From: Paenibacillus allorhizosphaerae
GTDB lineage: Bacteria > Bacillota > Bacilli > Paenibacillales > NBRC-103111
DNA: 64,000 nucleotides
Direction of reading: 5' to 3'
Assembly (NCBI RefSeq): GCF_910594985.1
Contig: NZ_CAJVCE010000005.1
Location: forward strand, 62,001-126,000
How positions within the stretch are numbered: position 1 is the stretch's first letter; each line of letters begins with the position of its first letter. Under the pieces are notes generated by a model, which was not told where the DNA came from, ran no database searches, and worked only from the letters and a program-made list of their open reading frames with translations. Shown here in pieces: positions 52,980 through 61,102 of this stretch. A program made the position numbers and the translations under genes.

Positions 52980-54789
52980 TCCGATCCAGCAGGAGGAGGA
53001 AATCAGCGCCTCCTATCAGATCAGCCCGGAGAACCGCCGGGCCGCATTCCGGGCTATGATGAGCTACGCGGGTCCGCACCGGAAGAAGTTTGTGATCATC
53101 TTCTTCTGTACGTTTCTCGCCATCGCAGCCGATTTGCTGCAGCCTTATTTGGTGAAGATCGCCATCGACAACAATTTGTTGATCGGCAAAAATGATTTCG
53201 GGATGCTCCTCATCATCAGCGGCGTTTACTTGGCGCTATCCGTGATCGGGCTGACCTTCACTTACTTGCAAAACAATTTGCTCCAATTTACCGGTCAAAG
53301 CATCGTCGGTCGTATTCGCAAAGATTTGTTTGAGCATATATCGAAGCTTTCGATGTCCTTCTTCGACCGGTTTCAAAGCGGCAGCCTGGTGACGCACGTA
53401 TCGAGCGACACCGAAACGATCAGCCAGTTTTTCACGCAAGTGTTTCTGAGCTTGATCCGCGACGGCATGACGTTAATTTTCATCATTTTGCTGATGTTTC
53501 ATCTTGATCCGACGCTTGCAGCCTACAGCATGCTGCTCATTCCGATTATCGCCGCCATTGCGATCGGTTTCCGCTCGTATATCCGCAAGACGTATCAGCT
53601 TGCAAGGACGCAGTTGTCCAGGCTCGTCGCTTTCGTAGCCGAAAACTTGGCGGGGATGAATCTGATCCAGGCGTTTCATCAGGAGAGCGAACAGACGAAT
53701 AAGTTCACCGACCGGAATAAAAAGTATTATCGCGCCAATATTCGGGAAGTAACGACGAATGTTTTGTTCAACCGCTCGTTTGATCTGCTGGGCAACTTGT
53801 CCATCGCGTTTATCGTATGGATCGGCGGCATGGCCGTATTCGCCAAAAGCATCGAATTCGGGGTGTTGTATGCATTCATCACGTATATTCGCCAGTTTTT
53901 CCAACCGATCAACAACATTACGCAGCAGTGGAATACGCTTCAATCCACCATGGTGTCGATGGACCGGTTATGGCGCATTTTCTCGATGGATCCGCAAATC
54001 AAGGACGCCGAGCAGCCGAAAGCCGTCGACCTGCGCTCCGTCAAAGGGCGCATCGATTACAACCATATCAAGTTCGGCTATTCGGAGGATGCGCCGGTCA
54101 TTCACGATCTCGATCTTCACATTCGCCCGGGCGAAATGATCGGCATTGTCGGTACGACGGGCGCCGGCAAAAGCTCGCTGATGAGTCTGCTGTGCCGGTT
54201 CTACGAGGTGCAGAAAGGCAGTATCCAGATCGACGGTACGGATATCCGGGACATTCCGCAGCATACGCTGCACCGGATGATCGGCCTCGTGCAGCAGGAA
54301 CCGTACTTGTACTCCGGCAGCATCGTCGATAATGTAAGGCTGTTCGACGAGAGCATTTCTCGGGAAGCGGTCATCGAGGCTTGCCGCTTTGTCGGTGCCG
54401 ATGCGCTCATTTCGCGGCTGAAGGACGGATACGACACCCGGCTGTCGGAACGCGGCAGCGGACTGTCCGCCGGCGAACGGCAAATGATTTCGTTCGCGCG
54501 AATCGTCGTGTTCGAACCGAAAATACTCATACTCGACGAAGCTACCGCCAATCTGGACTCCCACACGGAGCAGCTCGTCCAGTCAGCGCTGCAAGTCGTC
54601 TCCCAAGGAAGAACGACGCTAGTGATCGCTCACCGCTTGTCGACCATTATGCAGGCGGACCGCATCATCGTTATGCGTCAGGGACGCATCGTTGAGGAAG
54701 GCACGCATTCGCAGCTGCTTGCCAAAGAAGGCTACTACGAGCAGCTGTACCGCCACTCGCAAGGTAAGCATGCGCTAGGCGCAAGCTGA
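52963..54789 (+). CDS. ABC exporter half (catalytic-site subunit, YfiC-like)
   Basis: 608 residues with six membrane helices and an ATPase domain: Walker A GTTGAGKSS, signature LSAGERQ, Walker B ILILDEATANLD with the catalytic Glu, H-loop IAHRLS. Together with the upstream protein it forms a heterodimeric multidrug-type exporter with one consensus ATP site. The start is ATG 52963 after GGAGGAGGGG; the longer frame lies within the preceding gene. Confidence 0.94.
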   Translation: MPKENSPIQQEEEISASYQISPENRRAAFRAMMSYAGPHRKKFVIIFFCTFLAIAADLLQPYLVKIAIDNNLLIGKNDFGMLLIISGVYLALSVIGLTFTYLQNNLLQFTGQSIVGRIRKDLFEHISKLSMSFFDRFQSGSLVTHVSSDTETISQFFTQVFLSLIRDGMTLIFIILLMFHLDPTLAAYSMLLIPIIAAIAIGFRSYIRKTYQLARTQLSRLVAFVAENLAGMNLIQAFHQESEQTNKFTDRNKKYYRANIREVTTNVLFNRSFDLLGNLSIAFIVWIGGMAVFAKSIEFGVLYAFITYIRQFFQPINNITQQWNTLQSTMVSMDRLWRIFSMDPQIKDAEQPKAVDLRSVKGRIDYNHIKFGYSEDAPVIHDLDLHIRPGEMIGIVGTTGAGKSSLMSLLCRFYEVQKGSIQIDGTDIRDIPQHTLHRMIGLVQQEPYLYSGSIVDNVRLFDESISREAVIEACRFVGADALISRLKDGYDTRLSERGSGLSAGERQMISFARIVVFEPKILILDEATANLDSHTEQLVQSALQVVSQGRTTLVIAHRLSTIMQADRIIVMRQGRIVEEGTHSQLLAKEGYYEQLYRHSQGKHALGAS

Positions 54790-54800
54790 TCGAAACCGCA

Positions 54801-54846
54801 AAGCCATTACGTCTTGCCGTCTCGGCAGGCCGTAATGGCTTTTTTG
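54801..54846 (+). terminator. terminator of the ABC exporter operon
   Basis: AAGCCATTACG (54801-54811) and CGTAATGGCTT (54831-54841) form the outer stem, with a smaller GCC/GGC stem inside, followed by TTTTTG. It follows the second ABC gene by 11 bp. Confidence 0.92.
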
Positions 54847-54865
54847 TCGTTTCTACGATTAGCGC

Positions 54866-55057
54866 TCACTGATGGCCTCTCTTGGCTCGCCGCGGCAACC
54901 AGTCGGCGGCTTCGGCATAGTGCCCGCATTCCAGCGCCAGCATCCCTGCGGCCAATTGCTCGGGATAGCTCAAAATCGCGGACAACTGCGCGCATTGGCC
55001 CGAATGCTTATATTTGACGCATGATTCCCGGTTGTTACGATCAGGACATGATGTGAT
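54866..55057 (-). CDS. small Cys-containing protein with no standard start codon
   Basis: The frame from 55057 to 54866 codes for about 63 residues with strong protein character: SCPDRNNRESC, then VKYKHSGQCAQLSAILSY and PEQLAAGMLALECGHY. There is no ATG, GTG or TTG before the Cys-rich part. AAGGA (55075-55071) is 12-13 nt before an ATC codon (55057-55055), and an ATG in another frame (55049) would read MS and stop. It may start at ATC, use a frameshift, or be a decayed gene. It follows the 60-residue gene described next on the same strand. Function unknown; the Cys spacing could bind metal. Confidence 0.5.
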   Translation of the reverse strand: MTSCPDRNNRESCVKYKHSGQCAQLSAILSYPEQLAAGMLALECGHYAEAADWLPRRAKRGHQ

Positions 55058-55091
55058 CGCGGCGGTGTTTCCTTATCTTTTGATGATCGTA

Positions 55092-55274
55092 CTAGCGTGC
55101 GTCTTCCTTAAGCAGTGCCAGACAATATGCCAGCCCTGCACACGATAGCGATTCGTTCCAATCCACCCTTCCTCCGATCGTCGTCAGCACTTGTTTCTCA
55201 CGATCCCGGACCATCACTACATCGCCGTTATCCAGAACCGGGATCTTCCGGTACCTCCGTATTAACGTTCGCAG
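55092..55274 (-). CDS. small protein with probable CTG start, downstream of DUF1836
   Basis: 60 residues, read LRTLIRRYRKIPVLDNGD and on to DWNESLSCAGLAYCLALLKEDAR, with a typical soluble, partly helical composition. GGAGG (complement 55283-55287) overlaps the TAG stop of the DUF1836 gene and is 8 nt before the CTG at 55274. The first in-frame ATG (after GTG) comes 21 codons later without a ribosome binding site. CTG starts are rare, so the alternative is translational coupling with re-initiation. It ends 34 bp before the next small open frame, in the same direction. I do not recognise the family. Confidence 0.5.
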   Translation of the reverse strand: MRTLIRRYRKIPVLDNGDVVMVRDREKQVLTTIGGRVDWNESLSCAGLAYCLALLKEDAR

Positions 55275-55286
55275 CGCAGGGTCCTC

Positions 55287-56069
55287 CTACCGATCGTTCA
55301 TACTGTCCGTGAGAAACAACGTAGCATTCAAATACCGTCTGGCAAGCGAGTGAAAATATGACGTTTGAATCGAAATGGCTGCGATAAACAATACGTTCCG
55401 CAGTGCTTCCGACTGATGTTTGGTCAAATGCGGAAGCCGTTTCGCGTAGCGATCCGCGGCGGAACGAACCGCAATTTCCGTCAAGGCGTCCTGATTGCGG
55501 CTTTCTTTTACATGGCCGTCCGTATCCATCAGTTGGTCGTTATTCGCGTCCAGCTCCTCGAACATGCCGGAATACGAAACATATAGATCGAGCGGTCCGA
55601 TGACGTCGTCCTCGTCGGTTTGCGGTTTATTGAAGAGCAGTTCGAACAATTGAAGAATCGAAGCGAAATCCAGGTTGGATTTCAGGTCATCTATAATGAA
55701 CAGCAGCGCCGCCTGGTTCAATGAGTACTTTCTTCCCATCTTGGGACATTCGAAATACGGTTTGAAATCCCGCTTCACCCAATTTTGCATCGATGTAATG
55801 GACAGATGGGAATATTCGATAAGCTTGCCGAGCGTAGCAATTTCTTGCAGTGAAAATCCTTTGACGCCGCCACCCTTAATCATTCTTTCGATGATCGGCG
55901 GCAGCTCGGTCGTTAAAAACACCGGCAGCGATTTGCCCGCCTCCAGTGCGTCGCGATGCGCCTTTTTCCACGCTTCCTGAAGCACTTGAAGCGGAGTCAA
56001 GCTGTGACGTCCATCGAGTGCGAGCAGCAATGTAGCCATTTCTTTTCGGGTCAGCGTAAAAGCCTCCAT
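55287..56069 (-). CDS. DUF1836 domain protein, probable regulator
   Basis: 260 residues, of which residues about 55-165 are DUF1836. A MerR-like HTH region (LSITSMQNWVKRDFKPYF) is followed by KMGRKYSLNQAALLFIIDDLK. Known DUF1836 proteins are thought to be DNA-binding, no defined target. The C-terminal half is Asp/Glu-rich and then hydrophobic (SEALRNVLFIAAISIQTSYFHS). The ATG at 56069 is preceded by GGAGGA. Two small genes follow in the same direction. Confidence 0.82.
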   Translation of the reverse strand: MEAFTLTRKEMATLLLALDGRHSLTPLQVLQEAWKKAHRDALEAGKSLPVFLTTELPPIIERMIKGGGVKGFSLQEIATLGKLIEYSHLSITSMQNWVKRDFKPYFECPKMGRKYSLNQAALLFIIDDLKSNLDFASILQLFELLFNKPQTDEDDVIGPLDLYVSYSGMFEELDANNDQLMDTDGHVKESRNQDALTEIAVRSAADRYAKRLPHLTKHQSEALRNVLFIAAISIQTSYFHSLARRYLNATLFLTDSMNDR

Positions 56070-56298
56070 CGTCCATCCTCCTTCTTTTCAAGTTCAATTG
56101 AACTTATCATACGACTATTAAGAATCGTTGTAAACACGCAATAATGGCTAATAACGCGCGGTGTGCCCATCCTATTCGGTTCAAATCGGCGCTTAGCACC
56201 AAACGGAGCACAAATGCGGCATTGCTAGTTTCAGGTAGAGTTCGTATTATTAGTTCATAAGAACTTAAAATTTATTACAAAGGATTGTGGTAACCAAC

Positions 56299-57624
56299 AT
56301 GGGCATAGGCCTAAATCTTTTTTTGATCGTTGTGCTTATCGTATTAACGGCGTTTTTTGTAGCAACAGAGTTTGCCATTATCCGCATTCGTTCAAGCCGC
56401 GTCGACCAGCTAGTGCTCGAAGGTAGGAAAGATGCGCTTGCCGTTCAGCGGGTTATAAGCAATTTGGACGGATACTTATCGGCGTGTCAGCTTGGTATTA
56501 CCATAACAGCTCTCGGACTTGGCTGGCTTGGCGAGCCTACGGTCGAGAAAATGCTGCTTCCCCTGTTCGAACATTGGCATTTTAACAGCGAACTGAGCCA
56601 TGTATTGTCTTTCTTCATCGCCTTTCTATCCGTGACTTATATTCACGTAGTGATTGGGGAACTGGCACCGAAAACGTGGGCCATCCAAAAAGCCGAGTTT
56701 ATTACATTTCTCGTCGCCAGACCGATCATTATATTTCATAAAGTAATGTATCCTTTTATTTGGTTGTTGAACGGTTCCGCCAACAAATTGATTCGTTTGT
56801 TCGGCCTGAAACCGGCCAAAGAACACGAGGAAGCCCATTCGGAGGAAGAAATTCAAATTATTTTGAGTGAAAGCCTGCAGAGCGGGAAGATCAACAATAC
56901 CGAGTACGGGTACGTGAGCCGCATCTTTGCTTTTGACGAAATGGTAGCCAGAGAAATAATGGTGCCGCGTACCGATATGATCTGCTTATACACCGAAAAA
57001 TCGCTGGCCGAAAATATGGCCATTATCCGTAAGGAACAATATACGCGTTTCCCTGTCGTTAAAGACAATAAAGACCATGTCGTAGGCATGATCAATACGA
57101 AACAGTTGTTTTTGGAATACCAGGACAACAGCGATTTCGACTTTAGCAAGCTCATCCATCCCGTATTGACCGTACCTGACGCACTGCCGGTCAAATCGCT
57201 GCTGAAGCGCATGCAGCAGGAGCGCGTGCATATCGCCATCCTAGTCGATGAATACGGCGGAACCTCGGGTCTCATTACGATCGAGGATATCCTGGAAGAA
57301 ATCGTGGGCGAAATTCGCGACGAATTCGACGCCGACGAGCGCAAAGATGTTGAAAAGCTGGACGACAACTGCTACTTGCTAGACGGAAAAGTATCGCTTG
57401 ATGACGTTGGCGCACTGACAGGCATCGACCTGACCAACGAAGAAGCCGAAACGGTCGGCGGTTGGCTGTACAGTCAAATAACCGACGCGAAAGTGGGAAA
57501 GTCGTTCATCCGCGACAATGCGACGTTCATTATCCGCGAAGCCGGCAAGCATCGTATCAAAAAAGTAGAGCTCATTATCGAGCAAGAGGAAAAGCGTTCT
57601 GACGAGGACACTCGGTCCGCCTAA
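56299..57624 (+). CDS. CNNM/CorC-type transporter-associated protein (hemolysin C family)
   Basis: 441 residues: an N-terminal DUF21 domain with four membrane helices (NLFLIVVLIVLTAFFVATEF ... YIHVVIGELAPKTWA), two CBS motifs, and a C-terminal CorC/HlyC-like domain (ILEEIVGEIRDEFDADER). CNNM-type proteins are linked to Mg2+ export (family knowledge). The start is ATG 56299, giving the common MGIGLNLFL N-terminus; a GTG at 56287 is an alternative with AAAGGA too close. Confidence 0.9.
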   Translation: MGIGLNLFLIVVLIVLTAFFVATEFAIIRIRSSRVDQLVLEGRKDALAVQRVISNLDGYLSACQLGITITALGLGWLGEPTVEKMLLPLFEHWHFNSELSHVLSFFIAFLSVTYIHVVIGELAPKTWAIQKAEFITFLVARPIIIFHKVMYPFIWLLNGSANKLIRLFGLKPAKEHEEAHSEEEIQIILSESLQSGKINNTEYGYVSRIFAFDEMVAREIMVPRTDMICLYTEKSLAENMAIIRKEQYTRFPVVKDNKDHVVGMINTKQLFLEYQDNSDFDFSKLIHPVLTVPDALPVKSLLKRMQQERVHIAILVDEYGGTSGLITIEDILEEIVGEIRDEFDADERKDVEKLDDNCYLLDGKVSLDDVGALTGIDLTNEEAETVGGWLYSQITDAKVGKSFIRDNATFIIREAGKHRIKKVELIIEQEEKRSDEDTRSA

Positions 57625-57870
57625 CGTTTATAACCAACCCCGGCGCCTGCTGTTTTTAACAGTATGGCGCTTTAGGTTTGCCGATACACGCCGGTACGCG
57701 CCATATTCCGCTGTCTGCGATACCGATGTGGCACAGCGCTTGGGTTATTATTTGATGGTTCACCCAAATATTGCCGAAATCATTGACGGTATGCTATAGT
57801 AAAGATGTGTTTTATTTTGATTTTAGTAACTTAATTCAAAAACAAAATTCGAATGGAAGTGATTTCTTCA

Positions 57871-58140
57871 TTGAATAAAGAGCACCATAATGATATGAAA
57901 CTGGGCATCCCCTACGACGAGGGGCAGCTTCAAATGCTGTTTACCCGAGGCGGACCGCGCCGAGGCGCAGGACGCAAAAGCACCGGCGAAACGCGAAAAA
58001 TATCGTTAACGATGACCAGGGAAGCTTGGGTGGAGCTTGAGCGTCGGTGCGACGCTGCCGGCGTCAGCAAATCGGAGCTGCTCCGATCGCTCATCGAGCC
58101 TGCACTGTTCGCGAATCCAGCGCCGGATGCGGGTGAATAA
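57871..58140 (+). CDS. ribbon-helix-helix protein
   Basis: 89 residues from TTG 57871 (GGAAGTGAT 7 nt upstream; the ATG at 57853 is inside that region). After a variable head, the GGPRRGAGRKSTGETRK basic stretch and the KISLTMTREAWVELERR beta-helix core with SKSELLRSLIE match CopG/Arc-type RHH proteins. It likely dimerises and binds DNA. The next gene, a divergent DnaN, starts 2 bp after the stop, so the two form one operon. Confidence 0.7.
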   Translation: MNKEHHNDMKLGIPYDEGQLQMLFTRGGPRRGAGRKSTGETRKISLTMTREAWVELERRCDAAGVSKSELLRSLIEPALFANPAPDAGE

Positions 58141-58141
58141 A

Positions 58142-59278
58142 GTGATCTTTCATATCGTTCAAAGCGAATTGCTGAGAGCGCTTCAGCTTGTGTCCAGAAC
58201 CGTTGTAGCAAACAACCCCGTCCCGATCCTTTCCGGCATTTATGTTTCCGCCGAATTGCAGCAGCTTATGCTCATTGCCGGCAACGCCGTCTCGAGAATT
58301 CAATACCGGATACCGGTGGAGCGAAACGGCTGCGAGATCGTTCAACCCGGAAGTGTCGTGGTTCCGGCAAAGTATTTGCTGGAGTGGGTTCGCAAGCTTC
58401 CGCCCGGCGTCGTAACATTCGAAGTCAGCAGCGCGTTTCTCGTTACGGTTCGCTCGGGAGCGGCCGTGTGCCGCATCGGCGGCATGAACCCTGAAGACTA
58501 TCCGTCAACTCCGGAGAAAACCGCCGTATACCCGGCTTTCCGCATCTCGAACGAAGCGCTAAAGCGAGCGATTCAGCAAGTGGCGTTCGCCGTATCGACT
58601 TCGGAGTCAAGACCTGTACTAACGGGCGTTCATTGTCAGGTAAGCAACACTGCGCTGCGCCTGTCGGCATCGGACAGCATACGGCTAGCAATCGGGCAAG
58701 CACCAATACAAAGAGAGAGCGAGACCGATGCGGAAGTTCCGCCATTCATCGTCCCGGGCAAAGTGCTGTACGACTTTTCCAAAATGATTCCGGACACGAA
58801 GGAGATGACCCGAATCGTCGTCTGTTCGCAGCAAATTAGGCTGCAAACCGAGCAGCTGGAAGCTCACCTGATGCTGCTTCTCGGTACGTATCCTTCGGTG
58901 GACCGTATCATTCCATCCGAGTTTGCTACGGAGATGGTTGTCAGCACATCGGGATTTCTGGAAGCGATCGAACGCGTTACGCTGATGAGCGGTGAAGGGA
59001 ACCCGGTGAAGCTCGATAGCACCTGCGCGAAGACGGTTCAATTCGCTTCCCGCACGGCGGAAATCGGCGAAGTTTTCGAAGAAGTGCCGGTTCGCGACTT
59101 GTCCGGCGAGGCAGTGTCGGTATGTTTTAACGGAAAGTATATGACCGATATCGTGCGCGCTATTGATAGCACTCATCTGGCCGTCCGGTTTTCGGGGAAG
59201 AGCAGCCCGATTTTGCTGCAGCCGGCAGGTTGTCCCGATTCGCAGTACTTGCTCACTCCGATTCGTACGCATGCATGA
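58142..59278 (+). CDS. DNA polymerase III beta subunit-like sliding clamp, divergent paralogue
   Basis: 378 residues, the same length as housekeeping DnaN. Three clamp repeats are seen: an N-terminal module with ANNPVPILSGIYV, then STSESRPVLTGVHC, and the C-terminal module ending with GQ-type PILLQPAGCPDSQYLLTPIRT, where the housekeeping clamp has PI.L.P....Y.ILPVR. The first module lacks the usual GSD-x-E pattern (reads GNAVSRIQYRIP). GTG 58142 has GGGTGA 5 nt upstream. It is coupled to the RHH gene. It may be a dnaN2 used in repair or by a mobile element; it is not next to dnaA or recF. Confidence 0.85.
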   Translation: MIFHIVQSELLRALQLVSRTVVANNPVPILSGIYVSAELQQLMLIAGNAVSRIQYRIPVERNGCEIVQPGSVVVPAKYLLEWVRKLPPGVVTFEVSSAFLVTVRSGAAVCRIGGMNPEDYPSTPEKTAVYPAFRISNEALKRAIQQVAFAVSTSESRPVLTGVHCQVSNTALRLSASDSIRLAIGQAPIQRESETDAEVPPFIVPGKVLYDFSKMIPDTKEMTRIVVCSQQIRLQTEQLEAHLMLLLGTYPSVDRIIPSEFATEMVVSTSGFLEAIERVTLMSGEGNPVKLDSTCAKTVQFASRTAEIGEVFEEVPVRDLSGEAVSVCFNGKYMTDIVRAIDSTHLAVRFSGKSSPILLQPAGCPDSQYLLTPIRTHA

Positions 59279-59439
59279 AACTGCATCATAAATAAACGGA
59301 TAGGATTTTGAGGGTGGAATCGTCACCTTCGTCATAATAACCTAAATCGGAATTAATGGTGTCACATCGGTAGTGAATGGAATGTGGTTGTTAGGTTTAT
59401 TAACCATATAACTGAAGACATTTTTAGAAAAGTAAAAAT

Positions 59440-59481
59440 AATAAAGCCAGCCAATTCTTTATGAGAATGACTGGCTTTATT
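59440..59481. terminator. bidirectional terminator at the HxlR gene end
   Basis: AATAAAGCCAG (59440-59450) and CTGGCTTTATT (59471-59481) form the outer stem, with ATTCT/AGAAT inside. The HxlR gene stop codon (59477-59479) is inside the 3' arm. It separates the minus-strand HxlR gene from the plus-strand dnaN2 gene. Confidence 0.88.
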
Positions 59482-59809
59482 CATTTGGAGTCGTAATCCA
59501 TTTTTCTCCCCACTCGCGCATTTGAAGGAGTATTGTCCTATATTCCTTACCTTTTTCCGTTAAAGAGTATTCTACGCTTATAGGAATTGTCGGAAACACT
59601 TGACGATTTACGATTTTATGATGCTCCAAATGACGCAGGATATCTGTTAAAGATTTTATGCTAATGTCGCCCAAATTTCTACGTAACTGATTGAAACGTT
59701 GAGAACCATAATACAATTGAGAAATAACGAAGAACGACCATTTGCTGCCTATAACTTGTAACGCTTCGTTAACAGCGACAAGGCATACTTGTTCATCATG
59801 TCGGTTCAA
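59477..59809 (-). CDS. HxlR-type winged-helix regulator
   Basis: 110 residues from TTG 59809 (TAGGAGGTGA 5-7 nt upstream; the ATG at 59827 overlaps that site). The HxlR pattern is present: EQVCLVAVNEALQVIGSKWS (with the N-terminal Cys of redox-sensing members), RFNQLRRNLGDISIKSLTDILR and VEYSLTEKGKEY. It is divergent from the NmrA-like gene, the usual layout in which the regulator controls a divergent oxidoreductase. It is in an AT-rich tract unlike the rest of the window. Confidence 0.92.
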   Translation of the reverse strand: MNRHDEQVCLVAVNEALQVIGSKWSFFVISQLYYGSQRFNQLRRNLGDISIKSLTDILRHLEHHKIVNRQVFPTIPISVEYSLTEKGKEYRTILLQMREWGEKWITTPNE

Positions 59810-59984
59810 CCAATCACCTCCTAACATATATATGGTTAATTATTATTATTAAGTAGATCTAAATAAAGTGTCTCCTTACAAAAATATATCATTTGATTTA
59901 ATATTTCAATAGGGCATGCACAATAACCCAGGCGACTTGGAGAGGTATAGAAAAGCCCAAACAAATCCATGAAGGAGGAAGCAT

Positions 59985-60884
59985 ATGACTTCTTTTAATA
60001 AGACAGTTTTAGTATTGGGAGCTACCGGCCAACAAGGTGGCGCGGCAACGGCACATCTGCTCGCTGATGGTTGGCAAGTGCGTGCATTCACCCGTGATAC
60101 TTCAAGTAAGACAGCTCAGACCCTTGAACAGGCTGGCGTACAACTTGTCTCAGGGGACATGGGGGATCGCACATCGCTAGATACTGCTATGCAAGGAGTG
60201 TACGGGGTCTTCAGCGTTCAACCCCCTGAATGGAATCCTAGCGATGTCTCTACCACCGAAGAGATACGATTGGGTAAAAACGTGGCTGATGCAGCGAGAG
60301 ATGCCGGGGTTCAGCATATCGTCTATTCATCGGTTAGCGGTGCAGACAAACAATCCCGCTTTCGTTACCTTGCCAAGTGGGAGATTGAACAATATATTAA
60401 GACGCTTGGTCTTCAGGCAACGATATTGCGCCCGTCTGGATTTATGGAAAGTTACGTTAATCCGTTTTATGGTATTAAAAATGGAACGTTAGCAGAAGCC
60501 ACAAAACCGGACGTACCTGTAAAATGCATAGCTGTAGATGACATCGGAATGTTTGTCATGCTTGCCTTTAAACATCCCGACATATTTCTGGATAAGACGA
60601 TCGAAATCGCCGGTGATGCACTGACACCGACTAGCATTGCCGCAGCCATTACTCATGCGACTAATCACCCGATTAACTACGTCCAGATTCCTATAGAAAC
60701 CGTGCGTCAAAATAACGAGACCTTGGCCCAGCTGTATGAATGGTTAAACGAAGAAGGTTACGAAGTAGATTTTCCGACATTGCGCAAGCTTCATCCTGGT
60801 CTTATGAGTTTCGACATATGGCTGGAGAAGAAAGGTAAAGCAATGTTCGAAGCCCTGTTTCGTTGTCAGCAAACAAGTTCATGA
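59985..60884 (+). CDS. NmrA-like NAD(P)-binding oxidoreductase family protein
   Basis: 299 residues. A nucleotide-binding Rossmann fold: LGATGQQGGAAT at the N-terminus, the YSSVSGADKQSRF segment and a later RPSGFMESYVNPFYG. The catalytic YxxxK pattern of true short-chain enzymes is not seen, so it may be a redox sensor or a quinone/NADPH-linked enzyme. A strong AAGGAGGAAGC precedes ATG 59985. Partner of the divergent HxlR regulator, with AT-rich codon use. Confidence 0.92.
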   Translation: MTSFNKTVLVLGATGQQGGAATAHLLADGWQVRAFTRDTSSKTAQTLEQAGVQLVSGDMGDRTSLDTAMQGVYGVFSVQPPEWNPSDVSTTEEIRLGKNVADAARDAGVQHIVYSSVSGADKQSRFRYLAKWEIEQYIKTLGLQATILRPSGFMESYVNPFYGIKNGTLAEATKPDVPVKCIAVDDIGMFVMLAFKHPDIFLDKTIEIAGDALTPTSIAAAITHATNHPINYVQIPIETVRQNNETLAQLYEWLNEEGYEVDFPTLRKLHPGLMSFDIWLEKKGKAMFEALFRCQQTSS

Positions 60885-61040
60885 TGATAAGGGTGTCCGA
60901 CATTATGGATTTTTTCAGAACACACCGACTTCAGACCGTGTATTCTCTGCTGCCAATATTACAATAACAACCACTTTGATTGCGATATTGGAGAAGGGCG
61001 AATTGTAAACCCTTTTCCACCATAAGATCCGGATACCAAA

Positions 61041-61082
61041 TAAACAAAGCACCCTTCCTTGAATCCCAAAGAGAGGGTGCTC
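61041..61082 (-). terminator. terminator of the sugar-binding lipoprotein gene
   Basis: On the minus strand AGCACCCT (61081-61074) and AGGGTGCT (61055-61048) pair around an 18-base loop, and TTTGTTTA follows. It is 21 bp past the lipoprotein gene stop. Confidence 0.85.
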
Positions 61083-61102
61083 TATTATGACCGAACAACG
61101 AA

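Noticed and set aside
55115-55312. Plus-strand 65-codon frame in the DUF1836 region
   Set aside because: It is antisense to the 60-residue frame at 55274-55092 that has the SD and the better composition.
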